Positions 34,841-43,842 of a stretch of 59,245 nt of DNA are shown piece by piece. The notes under the pieces were generated by a model. It was not told the origin of the DNA. It did no database searches and worked only from the letters and a program-made list of their open reading frames with translations. The position numbers and the translations under genes are program-made. Origin of the DNA: Phycisphaerae bacterium (lineage in GTDB: Bacteria; Planctomycetota; Phycisphaerae; UBA1845; PWPN01); assembly GCA_016928855.1 (NCBI GenBank), contig JAFGKA010000207.1:1-59245 (forward strand). The letters run 5' to 3'. How positions within the stretch are numbered: position 1 is the stretch's first letter; the number at the start of each line of letters is the position of its first letter.

Positions 34841-35107
34841 CTACCTCACTGTTTCGACTTCCACGTTGTTGTCGCCGTTCCTGCTTTCCTCGATGATGGC
34901 CTCGAAGGCCTTGCCAAGCACATACTGAACCAGCGGAATCTCGTTCCTGCTGAAGCTGCCCGAGCTCTTCCACTGCCCGTCGCTGTCTTTGTATCTTCGC
35001 TCCACGGTCGCTTTCAGGATATTGACCTTCTGTCCGTTCACCGTGGTTGGGTTTTCCCAGATCGCACAGGAGATGCTTCCCGCGCTGAACTTCTTCAAAG
35101 GTGCCAT
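34841..35107 (-). CDS. Small conserved element protein (KKFSAGSIS type)
   Basis: 88 residues from ATG 35107 after CTCGGAGGTGGTGCAA. MAPLKKFSAGSISCAIWENP, VNILKATVERRYKDSDGQWK and SSGSFSRNEIPLVQYVLGKA form a compact beta-alpha domain. I recall similar 80-100 residue proteins in diverse bacterial integrative elements, often not far from ArdC-like genes (here at 47034); function unknown. Possibly an ssDNA-binding or primase-associated fold, without proof. Confidence 0.6.
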   Translation of the reverse strand: MAPLKKFSAGSISCAIWENPTTVNGQKVNILKATVERRYKDSDGQWKSSGSFSRNEIPLVQYVLGKAFEAIIEESRNGDNNVEVETVR

Positions 35108-35141
35108 TTGCACCACCTCCGAGACGACCTGTCTTCGCAAA

Positions 35142-35171
35142 CCGCCTCTTCTCAACCATGGGAAGAGGCGG
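35142..35171 (-). promoter_or_regulatory. Leader hairpin before the 35107 gene
   Basis: CCGCCTCTTC at 35142-35151 pairs with GAAGAGGCGG at 35162-35171 (10 bp stem, 10 nt loop), about 20 bp before CGGAGGTGG. Confidence 0.55.
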
Positions 35172-35199
35172 TGGGCGTGCGTTACAGACTCGACACATG

Positions 35200-35448
35200 C
35201 TACGTCGTCAAAAAGATGCAAGAGCAGCGTTCCCGGCGGCGCTCGCGCGACAACCAGCGCCGGCGGGGAGTCTTCGCCGAAATCTCTTCAGCCAGAATAC
35301 TCGTCGAAATCGGCTGCCAGAGCGGCTCGCCGTCCCGGTCCAATCCGTTCACGTTCTCGAACGCCCGGACGATGTCCAGACTGTTGAGCTGGGAGTCATG
35401 ACCGGGATGGACGACTGCCGACCAGCCAGGCTGGTCGGAGGGATGACT
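35200..35448 (-). pseudogene. Protein-like frame without a start codon
   Basis: The open frame reads SQLNSLDIVRAFENVNGLDR, DGEPLWQPISTSILAEEISA then a basic tail ending at the TAG at 35200. It looks coding by composition but has no ATG, GTG or TTG before residue LDIV. A GAGGTGAAGTC lies upstream at about 35446-35456 and a perfect hairpin CCGACCAGCC/GGCTGGTCGG at 35418-35438, as in the hairpin-led genes nearby. A lost start or small frameshift is likely. Confidence 0.35.
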
Positions 35449-35578
35449 TCACCTCGGAAAAGCCGTTCGCAGGTTCTTGGCGGGGCTCGGATTGCGAGAG
35501 ACACGCGACCTCGGATCTGATGCGAGTTGGTCAGGAGTTGGTCACTCCGATTCGCTCGGTCAGGAAGGATGTCTGGCG

Positions 35579-36115
35579 TCACGCAAGAAATCGCGCCAGC
35601 TCAGAAACGCAAGCGAGTTCATGAATGCTGACGGCAGCTGCGGATCTGACCAATTGATCCTCGTCGTCCATCAAGTACATCATCGCAATGGCTGTTGTTC
35701 GCAGGTTGCATGCAAACGCCTTCTGCTGATCCTCGGAAGGGCCGTCGCGAAGGAGTTTCCACCGCCAGCCAGGCGCTCGGAACAAGAGCTCAGGCCTTTC
35801 ACTCGGCGGCGGTAGGTATCCTGCCGGGCTTCGTACAACCTTACACAAGACCAGGGCGGCCAGGGCCCTCACACGACTATCCTCGTCATCAAGCATGGAC
35901 AGAAGCGGATGGAAAGCCCAGCAGCAACGATGACGTATTTCGTGAAGGTGGACGATAGCTTCGCCGCGTAGCTTCGGGTCCTGATTGGCGAGCTGCTCGA
36001 TCAGTTCGATCTCGTCATGGAGATCGTCTGGATCAACGGTTTGCGCGTGACGGCTGTTGATACGCATCCTGCGATCGGCATCCACCGCGATCATCGGGGC
36101 CGAAGGATCAGCCAT
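35579..36115 (-). CDS. HEAT-like repeat protein, paralogue of 45441
   Basis: 178 residues from ATG 36115 (GTGAGGAAGCAACC before). EIELIEQLANQDPKLRGEAI, CCWAFHPLLSMLDDEDSRVR, ALAALVLCKVV and KAFACNLRTTAIAMMYLMDD EDQLVRSAAAVSI show helical repeats with DDEDxxVR turns like HEAT/PBS-lyase repeats. The same blocks occur in order in the product of 45441-46283 (CNLRTTILALLFLLDDEDWL). Function unknown; a protein-interaction scaffold. Ends the accessory cluster on its left side as the paralogue ends it on the right. Confidence 0.6.
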   Translation of the reverse strand: MADPSAPMIAVDADRRMRINSRHAQTVDPDDLHDEIELIEQLANQDPKLRGEAIVHLHEIRHRCCWAFHPLLSMLDDEDSRVRALAALVLCKVVRSPAGYLPPPSERPELLFRAPGWRWKLLRDGPSEDQQKAFACNLRTTAIAMMYLMDDEDQLVRSAAAVSIHELACVSELARFLA

Positions 36116-36229
36116 GGTTGCTTCCTCACCGTACGTCGACCGGCCCGTCCGGAGATGCGAGATACTGATTTGGCATCCCACTTCCTTACTGCCGAACAGA
36201 TGTGCAGGAGCGAATTCATACCACGAGCA

Positions 36230-36991
36230 TCACGCAAACATCCCTGTTTCGCCACCAACAATCCGGCCGGTCAGCCAGAACTCACCCAGCGCCATCCTGC
36301 CCGGCTCGATCTGCCCATCGACGCTGTCAGGGGCAGCAACCACATCGACTTCTCCAATGCATGTCTCGACGCGCATGTGCTCGAAAAGCAGGCCGGTGAC
36401 CGGGTTCGCCCGTCGCTGGTAACCATTGATTCGCCCGGAGAAGGCCACGATCGGACGCGGCGGGTCCGGCACTTCGGTCCTGCCGTCCGGACCGAAATCT
36501 AGACCGGGACTACCTTTGAACCACCAGGTCGGAACGAACTCCGATTCGATGTCCTCGCACCGCATGTGATGGGCAAAGGCAGCGAGTTGGACCAGCACGC
36601 GTCCGCCTTCGGGAACAAGATCGCTGGCCAGGCCGTAGTCCGGTGCACAGAACATGACGCGCAGCCCTTCACCATCGCTCCCGGCCGGCCCGGCTGTGAA
36701 GACACCGTCTACGCTGCCCTCCATGGTCAACTCGGGGACCGGGCAGGGAACGAAACTGATTTGCTCAATTGCGACATTGGTGCTCGCTTCAAAGTATGGA
36801 TTACCACCGCAGATCCTGCCATCCTTCATTGCCTGGGGCCAGAGTTCGACCCTCTCACCTGGAGCCCAGCGCGCGCACAGGCCCGCGGGAGATTGGAATG
36901 ACTCCCCTTCGTTCGCGGCTCGTAGCATGAGTTCGAAGAACGATTCGTCGCTATCAACGTTGAACCCGATCGCTCGGAAATGGTCTGACAC
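36230..36991 (-). CDS. Hypothetical protein (beta-rich, planctomycete/myxobacterial type)
   Basis: 253 residues starting with GTG at 36991 (AAAGGGGCATAAACG before it). MSDHFRAIGFNVDSDESFFE, CARWAPGERVELWPQAMKDG, VLVQLAAFAHHMRCEDIESE, PIVAFSGRINGYQRRANPVT; a soluble beta-rich protein without signal peptide or catalytic motif. I recall similar 'hypothetical' proteins as possible immunity-like or pleckstrin-like singles but cannot name a family. Confidence 0.5.
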   Translation of the reverse strand: MSDHFRAIGFNVDSDESFFELMLRAANEGESFQSPAGLCARWAPGERVELWPQAMKDGRICGGNPYFEASTNVAIEQISFVPCPVPELTMEGSVDGVFTAGPAGSDGEGLRVMFCAPDYGLASDLVPEGGRVLVQLAAFAHHMRCEDIESEFVPTWWFKGSPGLDFGPDGRTEVPDPPRPIVAFSGRINGYQRRANPVTGLLFEHMRVETCIGEVDVVAAPDSVDGQIEPGRMALGEFWLTGRIVGGETGMFA

Positions 36992-37251
36992 CGTTTATGC
37001 CCCTTTGTGAAGCTGTGCTCGCTCTCAATTGCATCGTGAATCGGCCGGATTGCCTTAACCGCTCAGGCACCACTCAAGTACATGGTACCTCAATCGCCCT
37101 TCAAAGTCGTATTGGTTCTGCCTATTCAATACATTGGTCTTCTGGCCTGCCCGCCATTCGCCTCCCGTTGCCGTTCGACATCTGCCTCAGTCCGTTTCAA
37201 GAAAAAGTTACTTGATTCGTATCGGCTGGCGGCTGGGGTACGTCGCGATGA

Positions 37252-37929
37252 TCACCAATCGACGCACCATTCCCGATTGGCATATTCCCGCAGCCGGTCG
37301 AGTTCATGGAAGCCGAGCTTGTCCAACAGCGCGGTGATTCGCGCGTCAATCTCCAGCGGCGGAACATCTGCGAAATGGCGCGACGTGCCTGGATCCCGTC
37401 GCGCGGACAGCACACCGAGCAGCTTGGCCTCTTCGGGGGTTAGTGAACTCGGTATCCGTGTAGGCTCCGCCTTCATGCGGACGTAGTCGTCGGTGGGCTC
37501 GAGCCACCGGCTGACCGCCAGGTCAAAGTACAATCGTCCCCGAACAACATCGCGAATAGCGTCGGCGAGGAATACGCTGGAAGGCCCTTTCGTGACACAG
37601 CCATCTACCCGCGCCGCAAGCGCTTGCTCGAGGTAGACGCTGGGGGGAAAGGCCGTGAAGATGATGAACTTCGTCGCCGGACTGAGTTGCCGAACGTGCC
37701 CGATCGCTTCGAAGCAGCTCATTTCCTTCGGCTTGGAGCCTGCGACACTGGTCACGACAACATCGGGGTTGGATGAAGCCGCTGAGCGCGCCATCTCATC
37801 AAAGGTACTCGCCGCTCCGACGACCTTGATGCCGGCATCCTTCTCGAGGTCCAGACGTAGCGCATCACGCATGAGTCCGTTCGAGTCGGCGATGAAGATG
37901 CGAATGGGCTGTTTCGTCATAGCTGTCAT
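37252..37929 (-). CDS. NarL/FixJ-type response regulator with pseudo-receiver
   Basis: 225 residues. Receiver domain 8-125 (IRIFIADSNGLMRDALRLDL; PDVVVTSVAG; FIIFTAFPP; VDGCVTKGPSS) and a degenerate LuxR-type C-terminal domain (LTPEEAKLLGVLSARRDPGT). The acceptor Asp is replaced (VVVTSVAG where VVLMDI is usual) and the acidic pocket has a single Asp, so it is probably not phosphorylated. The ATG overlaps the stop of the DUF4419 gene (ATGA), so the two are co-translated. No sensor kinase is nearby. Confidence 0.7.
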   Translation of the reverse strand: MTAMTKQPIRIFIADSNGLMRDALRLDLEKDAGIKVVGAASTFDEMARSAASSNPDVVVTSVAGSKPKEMSCFEAIGHVRQLSPATKFIIFTAFPPSVYLEQALAARVDGCVTKGPSSVFLADAIRDVVRGRLYFDLAVSRWLEPTDDYVRMKAEPTRIPSSLTPEEAKLLGVLSARRDPGTSRHFADVPPLEIDARITALLDKLGFHELDRLREYANREWCVDW

Positions 37930-39248
37930 TGCCTCAGGAGATTGCTGCCGGCTGGGTACCTGCTACCTTGCTCACACACCGCCCAGCCGATCTTGGGCCG
38001 CAACGCCAGGCTGTTACGGTCCTGCCTAATGGCCAGCAGGCCCGCCATGAACTCCATGGGGATATCCGCCTTCCCGTTGTCGGTCATCACTGTCCAGCCG
38101 AATGGTACACGAGAAAAACCCAGCGGCAGGACGTCCATCGTCAGGCTTGGCCTGGCCCGCGCGCCGCCGTTGGACTCAAGGCCCTCCGCGCCTGTCTCAG
38201 CCACAAGGCCTTCGGCAGCCATAACGGCCAGAGTCCGTTTCAAGTCGAGCTCGCGGTCGCCTGGCCCCGGGAAGCCATGATCTTGCGGCTCGAGCGCGAG
38301 CATCGGGTTGCGTCGTTTCGATACCGGACTCGCTGTACTAAGCCTCCGGTAACTGATGATGGTCTGGCCCTTGGCGTTCCTGGCCAGGGCGGGGGCTGCC
38401 TCATGAATGTACGGGAACAGCTTGCAGATCCAGCCGCTGATGAGATTCCTGGAATACTCGCGTCGCACCTTGTACAGGCTCTGCCAATGGGCAAGGTCCA
38501 CGTCGCCGGCGGCCGCTCGGGCGAATTGCTCACAAATGGGCACAAGGTGGCAGGTCCAGAAGTCCAGGCTGAACTGCTCCAGCCGCCGGGCCTTGGAAAC
38601 AAGTCGGCGCCAGTCCTCCACCGTGCCTTCAAGCGTGACGCGGGGAATCCCGCAGATCGTCATCATCTCGTACTCGAAGAAGGGCTTGACGACATCCAGG
38701 AGGGCGATTTCGCTGGCCGCCCGTTCGACCGGCCCGGTCGTGCTGAAGTCCGCCACCAGCCACGAATGCATCTCGTCGCCGATGTGGCTACGGACCATAT
38801 CACTGAACGTGGAGAACATCACAGGCCACGGATTGGCGGGATCCCCCTTGCGGAAGCGGTCTTCGCGGATGACGAGTCTCTGCCTGCCCGCGTGCGAAAC
38901 GAACAGATGCCGAAGCTCCTCGGCGTTGTCCTCAACGTGTTCAGCCAGGCCCTGCACAATCGTCAGCCAGATCATGTCGGGAGACAGGACCAGCGGCCGA
39001 TGGTCGGCATAAGCACAATGGGCAGCCCGCACAAGGGCGTTCTGACCGACGCCGATGACGGATTCATGTGGATCGCTGCAGGCCTCGGGCCGTACTCCGG
39101 CGAGCCGGTGCAACGCCGCCGGCATCTTGCACTCGGAAAGCGGTTCCGAGGCCGGCGTAACCTCATCGACCTCGAAGGTGACAGAGTGGGCTTGGCCCGG
39201 TTGGCATGTTGCCTCTTTCTGCAGCCGGCTGTCGAGCGAGGTATCCAT
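37926..39248 (-). CDS. DUF4419 protein
   Basis: 440 residues from ATG 39248 (GGGAGGCCTGCCACACC before it); an upstream ATG at 39335 would overlap the ankyrin gene. Conserved blocks: HRPLVLSPDMIWLTIVQGLA, NAEELRHLFVSHAGRQRLVI, NPWPVMFSTFSDMVRSHIGD, VADFSTTGPVERAASEIALL, YEMMTICGIPRVTLEGTVED W, and NLISGWICKLFPYI. DUF4419 is a soluble protein of unknown function found in diverse bacteria and fungi. Here it sits between an ankyrin protein and a pseudo-response regulator. Confidence 0.85.
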   Translation of the reverse strand: MDTSLDSRLQKEATCQPGQAHSVTFEVDEVTPASEPLSECKMPAALHRLAGVRPEACSDPHESVIGVGQNALVRAAHCAYADHRPLVLSPDMIWLTIVQGLAEHVEDNAEELRHLFVSHAGRQRLVIREDRFRKGDPANPWPVMFSTFSDMVRSHIGDEMHSWLVADFSTTGPVERAASEIALLDVVKPFFEYEMMTICGIPRVTLEGTVEDWRRLVSKARRLEQFSLDFWTCHLVPICEQFARAAAGDVDLAHWQSLYKVRREYSRNLISGWICKLFPYIHEAAPALARNAKGQTIISYRRLSTASPVSKRRNPMLALEPQDHGFPGPGDRELDLKRTLAVMAAEGLVAETGAEGLESNGGARARPSLTMDVLPLGFSRVPFGWTVMTDNGKADIPMEFMAGLLAIRQDRNSLALRPKIGWAVCEQGSRYPAGSNLLRQ

Positions 39249-39312
39249 GGTGTGGCAGGCCTCCCTGATCCGTGAAACGTCCTGCAAGGTATTGTAGCCG
39301 ATGCGTCGGCCG

Positions 39313-40305
39313 TTATCTCCCACCACTCCGGGCATATGCCTTCAGCACGGCGATCAGTCTGCTCTCACGCTGATCGTCATCGATTGCCCCTGCGAGTTCC
39401 AGAGCCGTGCGGCCACTTGCGTCGCGTAAGCCGGACTTCGCGCCCTGTTCGCAGATTGCCTCGGCGACACCATGCCCTCGGCGTATCCGACATGCCGGAT
39501 TCAGAGACAGTGCGTGCAGCGGCGTGTTGCCGTCGTTGTCCGTTTCGTTCACATCCGCGCCGTTGTCGATCAGCAAGCACAGCATTGCAGGGTGCTGGAC
39601 AATGGCCGCAAGGTGTAACGGAGTCAGGCCCTCCGCGGTCCGGCTGTTGATATCGGCTCCTTTGCAGATGTAGTACGCCGCCACCTCGTGCTGGTCGCGG
39701 TAGACTGCTACGTGCAGCCCGCTCGTTTCCCACCAGACGTCCTTATGGCGGATGTACTCGATGCATCCGCGGGCGTTTACATCTGCACCGAGCATCCGCA
39801 GGGCGCTGATGATCTCGCGGTGTCCTTGCTCCACCGCCCGGTACAGGGCGCTGCGTCCGTCATTGCTGACGGCATTGATTCGGGCGCTCCGGCCGGCCAG
39901 CAGCATGGCCGTCTCCGCATTCCCGGCCCCGGTCGCCAGATGAAGTGGCGTGACGCCGTCCATGTCCGCAGCGTCGGGATCCGCGTCGCGGGCCAGCAAT
40001 TCCGCCACCGCACAGGTGTGCCCACGCCAGGCTGCGTAATGAAGCGGTGTGTCGGACTCATAGCCCCAGACCTGGACATCGGCTCCTCGCTCGATCAGCA
40101 GCCGGGCCACCGCTTCGTGGACGGGTCCTTCTTCAGCCAGCGCCGCAAACAGCGCCGTATGGCCACCCTTGAATCGTTCGTTCACGTCTTCGCCGCTGTC
40201 GAGCAGAGCTTCGACACGTCGAACGTCGCCACACTGAGCGGCCTGGTACAGAGAGTTGCCGGATGGGTTTCGGGGGCCGATGGGGGCTCGTTCACTGGAT
40301 GCCAT
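39313..40305 (-). CDS. Ankyrin-repeat protein
   Basis: 330 residues from ATG 40305 (CGAAGGATCAATGTG before it). Eight or so ankyrin repeats of about 33 residues (NSLYQAAQCGDVRRVEALLD; GHTALFAALAEEGPVHEAVA; DTPLHYAAWRGHTCAVAELL; GVTPLHLATGAGNAETAMLL; GLTPLHLAAIVQHPAMLCLL; GNTPLHALS). No enzyme domain and no signal peptide, so a cytoplasmic interaction protein. Upstream of DUF4419 on the same strand (64 bp gap with the preferred start). Confidence 0.85.
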   Translation of the reverse strand: MASSERAPIGPRNPSGNSLYQAAQCGDVRRVEALLDSGEDVNERFKGGHTALFAALAEEGPVHEAVARLLIERGADVQVWGYESDTPLHYAAWRGHTCAVAELLARDADPDAADMDGVTPLHLATGAGNAETAMLLAGRSARINAVSNDGRSALYRAVEQGHREIISALRMLGADVNARGCIEYIRHKDVWWETSGLHVAVYRDQHEVAAYYICKGADINSRTAEGLTPLHLAAIVQHPAMLCLLIDNGADVNETDNDGNTPLHALSLNPACRIRRGHGVAEAICEQGAKSGLRDASGRTALELAGAIDDDQRESRLIAVLKAYARSGGR

Positions 40306-40743
40306 CACATTGATCCTTCGGGCCCGGCCCCGGAGATTGGGCTTACTCCATCGTCCGGGCATAGCCGGGTTTGCGGGCTGGTCTGCAGAACAGCGGGCGG
40401 TGACTTCCGAAGGAACACCTCCTCGCACTCAATACGGAATATACAATACGAAATCCGGACCAAGGCAAGATGATTGTCTATTTTCCGGGTCATGCGGAGG
40501 GTTCGAGCCCGAACAAAGGCCTTTGGCATCGAAAAAATCGACGGAAATATCGGAATTCGATTTGCCTTCGGGCACATTCTTATCGGATATTGAGATCGAG
40601 GAGCAGGATAATCAGGCTTCACCATGAGGACCGAATCAGCAACGAGGTTCTCTCGTACGTGTTTTCGCTGGTACGAATTCAGCATTTGCCGACAGTGCTG
40701 TTGGCGATCCGGCATGAACTGGCCCGGCACAATGAGGGTTGAG
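40306..40743. other. Divergent intergenic region
   Basis: About 440 bp between the ankyrin gene (minus) and the first DUF6745 gene (plus). It is AT-richer than its surroundings from 40420 to 40620 and should hold both promoters; GGAATATACAATAC near 40435 is a possible core. No gene is recognised. Confidence 0.4.
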
Positions 40744-42288
40744 ATGATGTCGAAGCATTATTCGATCAGGCAGGCAGCATGCAGATTGAGAGCCACCGAA
40801 GACCAAGTGCACGATTGGATCGCTAAAGGGTCGCTGCGAGCCCGATACGATCAGGGAAGACCCGCCGCGATCGCTCCAGAGGACTTCGATGCCTTCGTCG
40901 CGTGGCGTCTCGATCAGAGAGATTTCTTTGGGGTGCCGACCGACCAAGACAGAACCGCCGCAGCTGTGAAACGCCTCTATGCCGCGGTTGGCTGGCCTGA
41001 GCCTCCTGTTGTGTTCCTACAATCGCCACCGGCTCTTCGGTTGGCGTACGCGATGGCTGCGTTGATGACCGGTTCAAGAAGAAATCCGTGCCGTGCCGAG
41101 ATGGAGTTGTTCGGGCTACCCATACCGATCGGCAGACCCGATTGGGAGTTGTTCGGGCTACCCATACCGATCGCCAGACCCGATTGGGCGAAGCGCGGAG
41201 TGCTGAAAGGGTGTCTCAAGCCAAATTCGTGGGATCCTCCCTGGGTGCGAGACTCGCAGGCTTCGTCGATCGCCCGACACGGCCATCACGGTGAAGTGCA
41301 GATCCATGATCCTTGGGTGCACCGGATCATTGAACCCATCAACCAACTTATCGACCACGCGGTATTCGGCCTGGTGGAGGAGGTGACGCCACTCAGTGTT
41401 CGTGACATCATCAATGATCAGATCCGACAGGCAGTCGCACAGGCCGTAGGAAAAACGTATTCCGCTGAGACCACCTATCGGAGCGCAGTCAAGGAGTACT
41501 GGGTGTCGGATTGGCAATCAGGTGTCGTGTTCTTTCATCATCAACCACCGTGGGAACGCATCGGGCCTCCTTTATGGGTGCGCTGTGTTGCACCGTCAAT
41601 AGAAGAAGAGGAAGAACGGGAATTCCGAAAATACGACAAGTACAGGAAGACGGTCACTTACCGTGAGTTACACGGAGTATACAGCCGTCAGTGGCACGAC
41701 TTGGACCTTCTGTGCGAGTTAGGTGCAGCCCGAGACACCAGCCAGCTAGACCCGTCGGAACTTACCCTGCTTCGGGATCTCGAGGAGCTTGCGCTTTCAG
41801 CCGCGTACTGGTGGATGCACCCGCGTTTTGTGATGATCTCGGACCCGCCGCAAGAAATACACTGGAACGCCGAGGGTTACTTACACAACGCCACCGGCCC
41901 AGCCTTTGCGTTCAGCGACGGCTGGAGGGCGTTTGCCCTGAACGGCACGATCGTTCCCGAGTGGCTGGCGACCACCTCCGCCGAGCAGATTGACCCCAGG
42001 CGCATTCTCGATTTCAGGAATTCCCAGGCGCGGTCGGAATTCGTCCGCAAGGTCGGCATCGAGCGGATCTGTCATGCATGTCAGGCTAAGGTCATCGACA
42101 AACAGGGCGATTATGAACTGCTTCTCCTGAATCTGAGAGATCGTCGCCGTCGCCCCTTCTTGAAAATGCTCAATCCGTCGGTCCCCGAACTCTGGCACGT
42201 TGAAGGTGTCCACCCGTCATGCAACACGGTGGCGGAGGCTCTCGCTTGGCGGAACGAATCAGCACGGGTTCCGGACAGTCTGACGTAG
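40744..42288 (+). CDS. DUF6745 protein with N-terminal HTH
   Basis: 514 residues from the tandem ATGATG at 40744 (GAGGGTTGAG before). N-terminal MerR/excisionase-like HTH (YSIRQAACRLRATEDQVHDW IAKGSL), then a middle region and a C-terminal DUF6745 domain (ALSAAYWWMHPRFVMISDPP; IHWNAEGYLHNATGPAFAFS DGW; AEQIDPRRILDFRN; GDYELLLLNL; VPELWHVEGV; TVAEALAWRN). Paralogue of 43843 with long identical stretches, even at DNA level (41769-41830 against 44824-44885). Contains a 42 bp tandem duplication at 41104-41187. Function unknown; DUF6745 is common in multicellular bacteria. Confidence 0.75.
   Translation: MMSKHYSIRQAACRLRATEDQVHDWIAKGSLRARYDQGRPAAIAPEDFDAFVAWRLDQRDFFGVPTDQDRTAAAVKRLYAAVGWPEPPVVFLQSPPALRLAYAMAALMTGSRRNPCRAEMELFGLPIPIGRPDWELFGLPIPIARPDWAKRGVLKGCLKPNSWDPPWVRDSQASSIARHGHHGEVQIHDPWVHRIIEPINQLIDHAVFGLVEEVTPLSVRDIINDQIRQAVAQAVGKTYSAETTYRSAVKEYWVSDWQSGVVFFHHQPPWERIGPPLWVRCVAPSIEEEEEREFRKYDKYRKTVTYRELHGVYSRQWHDLDLLCELGAARDTSQLDPSELTLLRDLEELALSAAYWWMHPRFVMISDPPQEIHWNAEGYLHNATGPAFAFSDGWRAFALNGTIVPEWLATTSAEQIDPRRILDFRNSQARSEFVRKVGIERICHACQAKVIDKQGDYELLLLNLRDRRRRPFLKMLNPSVPELWHVEGVHPSCNTVAEALAWRNESARVPDSLT
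41104..41187 (+). repeat. 42 bp tandem duplication inside the DUF6745 gene
   Basis: Two copies (41104-41145, 41146-41187) differ by one base; each encodes ELFGLPIPI(G/A)RPDW. The paralogue at 43843 has no such duplication, so it is recent. Confidence 0.9.
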
Positions 42289-42302
42289 GAGGCCCAAGGC
42301 AC

Positions 42303-43397
42303 ATGAACACCATGCGATTCTACCAGAAGCTCTCATCGGCCGTGCTGACCCCCCGCCCGGCAGACCGTGGCAGGTGCGAGAAGGCACTGGCCGACCTCTA
42401 TCACCTGGAGTCCATGCCGACTCCCGCGTTCAGCTGGGCCGTGTCGCCCCGCGGTACGGAGGAATTGCGACACCGGGCGACGCAAGAAGCCAGAGATGCC
42501 GCCGGCCCTGATGGTTCGGCGAACTACTGCAACGAATCAATGTTCGGCTACTGCACCCGTCACGCGATACAACGCATACTGTCTCAAGCGGGCAGCGAAG
42601 GGCAGCCGCACCAAGAAGATCTCTTTGTCCTCGCGCCAATGGATTACAGAGACCGGCCCGGGCTTGACTTGTGCTCGCGGGTGTATGGCATGCTTTGCAC
42701 CGCGTTTCGCTTCCATCCCGAATGGGTGACCTGCTACGATCTGGTGTCGTGGGCCTGTTGGGTAAGGGATGTGGCTGGATCCGTCGACACGAAGCACGAG
42801 ATCCGTGAACTCGGCCGAATCCTCCACGAGCTGTCTGTCTCCGGGGCTCTGTTTGTTGCCTTCCCGGATCACGTGTTTCTGTGTGACCGGCCGTCCCGGA
42901 TCCTGTTCAACGCCAGAGGGCTGGTGCATTGCGAGGACGGGCCGGCTATCGAGTTTCGCGACGGTCTTGCGGTCTATGTTCTCAACAGCGTTCCGGTTCC
43001 CGAATGGCTGGTGAGCACGCCGGCCGAGCAACTGGAGCCACGCATGCTCGCCGATCTGCCTTGCGAGCCGGCCCACGCCGAGCTGATTCGCAGAATTGGA
43101 GCCGAGAGAGTCTCTCGCACCGCGCGGATCGAAACCATCGACGCACAGGACGGCCTGGAACTGCTGACCCTGGCGTTTCCCGAGGGACACGCCGTGACGT
43201 TGTTGAAAAGAATAGACTCACCGCTCCACGAGCACGGGCGTTTCGTAGGAGTCGGTCGTGAATGCCGTACCGTCGAGAACGCGCTGGCCTGGCGGATCGA
43301 AAACGACTGGAGCTGTGCTCACAGCAACGGCACGACAGGCTTGGCGGACTCAAGCGGCGCGAATCGCAAGGCGCCCACATCAGGAGAACAATCATGA
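42303..43397 (+). CDS. Shorter DUF6745 protein
   Basis: 364 residues from ATG 42303 (TAGGAGGCCCAAGGCAC before). It lacks the N-terminal HTH. N-terminal helical region, then ILFNARGLVHCEDGPAIEFR DG, VPEWLVSTPAEQLEPRML, and GRECRTVENALAWRIENDW, the DUF6745 pattern. Starts 14 bp after the first DUF6745 gene and its stop overlaps the next start (ATGA), so all are one operon. Confidence 0.7.
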   Translation: MNTMRFYQKLSSAVLTPRPADRGRCEKALADLYHLESMPTPAFSWAVSPRGTEELRHRATQEARDAAGPDGSANYCNESMFGYCTRHAIQRILSQAGSEGQPHQEDLFVLAPMDYRDRPGLDLCSRVYGMLCTAFRFHPEWVTCYDLVSWACWVRDVAGSVDTKHEIRELGRILHELSVSGALFVAFPDHVFLCDRPSRILFNARGLVHCEDGPAIEFRDGLAVYVLNSVPVPEWLVSTPAEQLEPRMLADLPCEPAHAELIRRIGAERVSRTARIETIDAQDGLELLTLAFPEGHAVTLLKRIDSPLHEHGRFVGVGRECRTVENALAWRIENDWSCAHSNGTTGLADSSGANRKAPTSGEQS

Positions 43398-43762
43398 GCC
43401 ATTACGCTGTTTCGGACGAGTTCTGCAAACGCCATTATGTGACCGATCGCCGCATCACCCTTCAGCACGGGGATGTGCTGCTGATGCCCGTCGATGAGCT
43501 GCCTTCCCATCCGGGGCTGCAACCTCAAGACGACACCATACTGGCCCGCGGCGAAGCGACCGGTCACGCCCATGTGGCCCTCGGCGACGGGGTGGCGGTG
43601 CTTGCTTCCCACTACGGAAAGCGCTTTCTGTGGGCGCCTCATGGCGCCCGCATTGTTCATGAGGAACATAAAGAGCAGTTGGTTCCTCCAGGCCAGTACG
43701 AAATCGGGATCGTTCGGGAGTATGACCATTTCAGGGAGGAAGCGCGGACGGTTGTGGACTGA
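43394..43762 (+). CDS. Small partner protein of DUF6745 (hypothetical)
   Basis: 122 residues, ATG overlapping the previous stop. Blocks ITLQHGDVLLMPVDELPSHP, ILARGEATGHAHVALGDGVA, KRFLWAPHGARIVHEEHKEQ and VPPGQYEIGIVREYDHFREE form a beta-barrel-like (cupin-sized) protein with three His (GHAH, VHEEH). I recall this family recurring next to DUF6745 genes in other bacteria, which would support a functional pair, but its function is unknown. Confidence 0.6.
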   Translation: MSHYAVSDEFCKRHYVTDRRITLQHGDVLLMPVDELPSHPGLQPQDDTILARGEATGHAHVALGDGVAVLASHYGKRFLWAPHGARIVHEEHKEQLVPPGQYEIGIVREYDHFREEARTVVD

Positions 43763-43842
43763 CCCTATGTCGATAGGTGGCTGACAAGCCAGGGCAGGTG
43801 CCCGCGCGTTCTGCTCTGGGCCTGGAGCATGGAGCTGATCAC

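Noticed and set aside
37929..39275. Plus-strand open frame over the DUF4419 gene
   Set aside because: The minus strand gives all DUF4419 blocks; the plus frame is Pro/Arg-rich without motifs.
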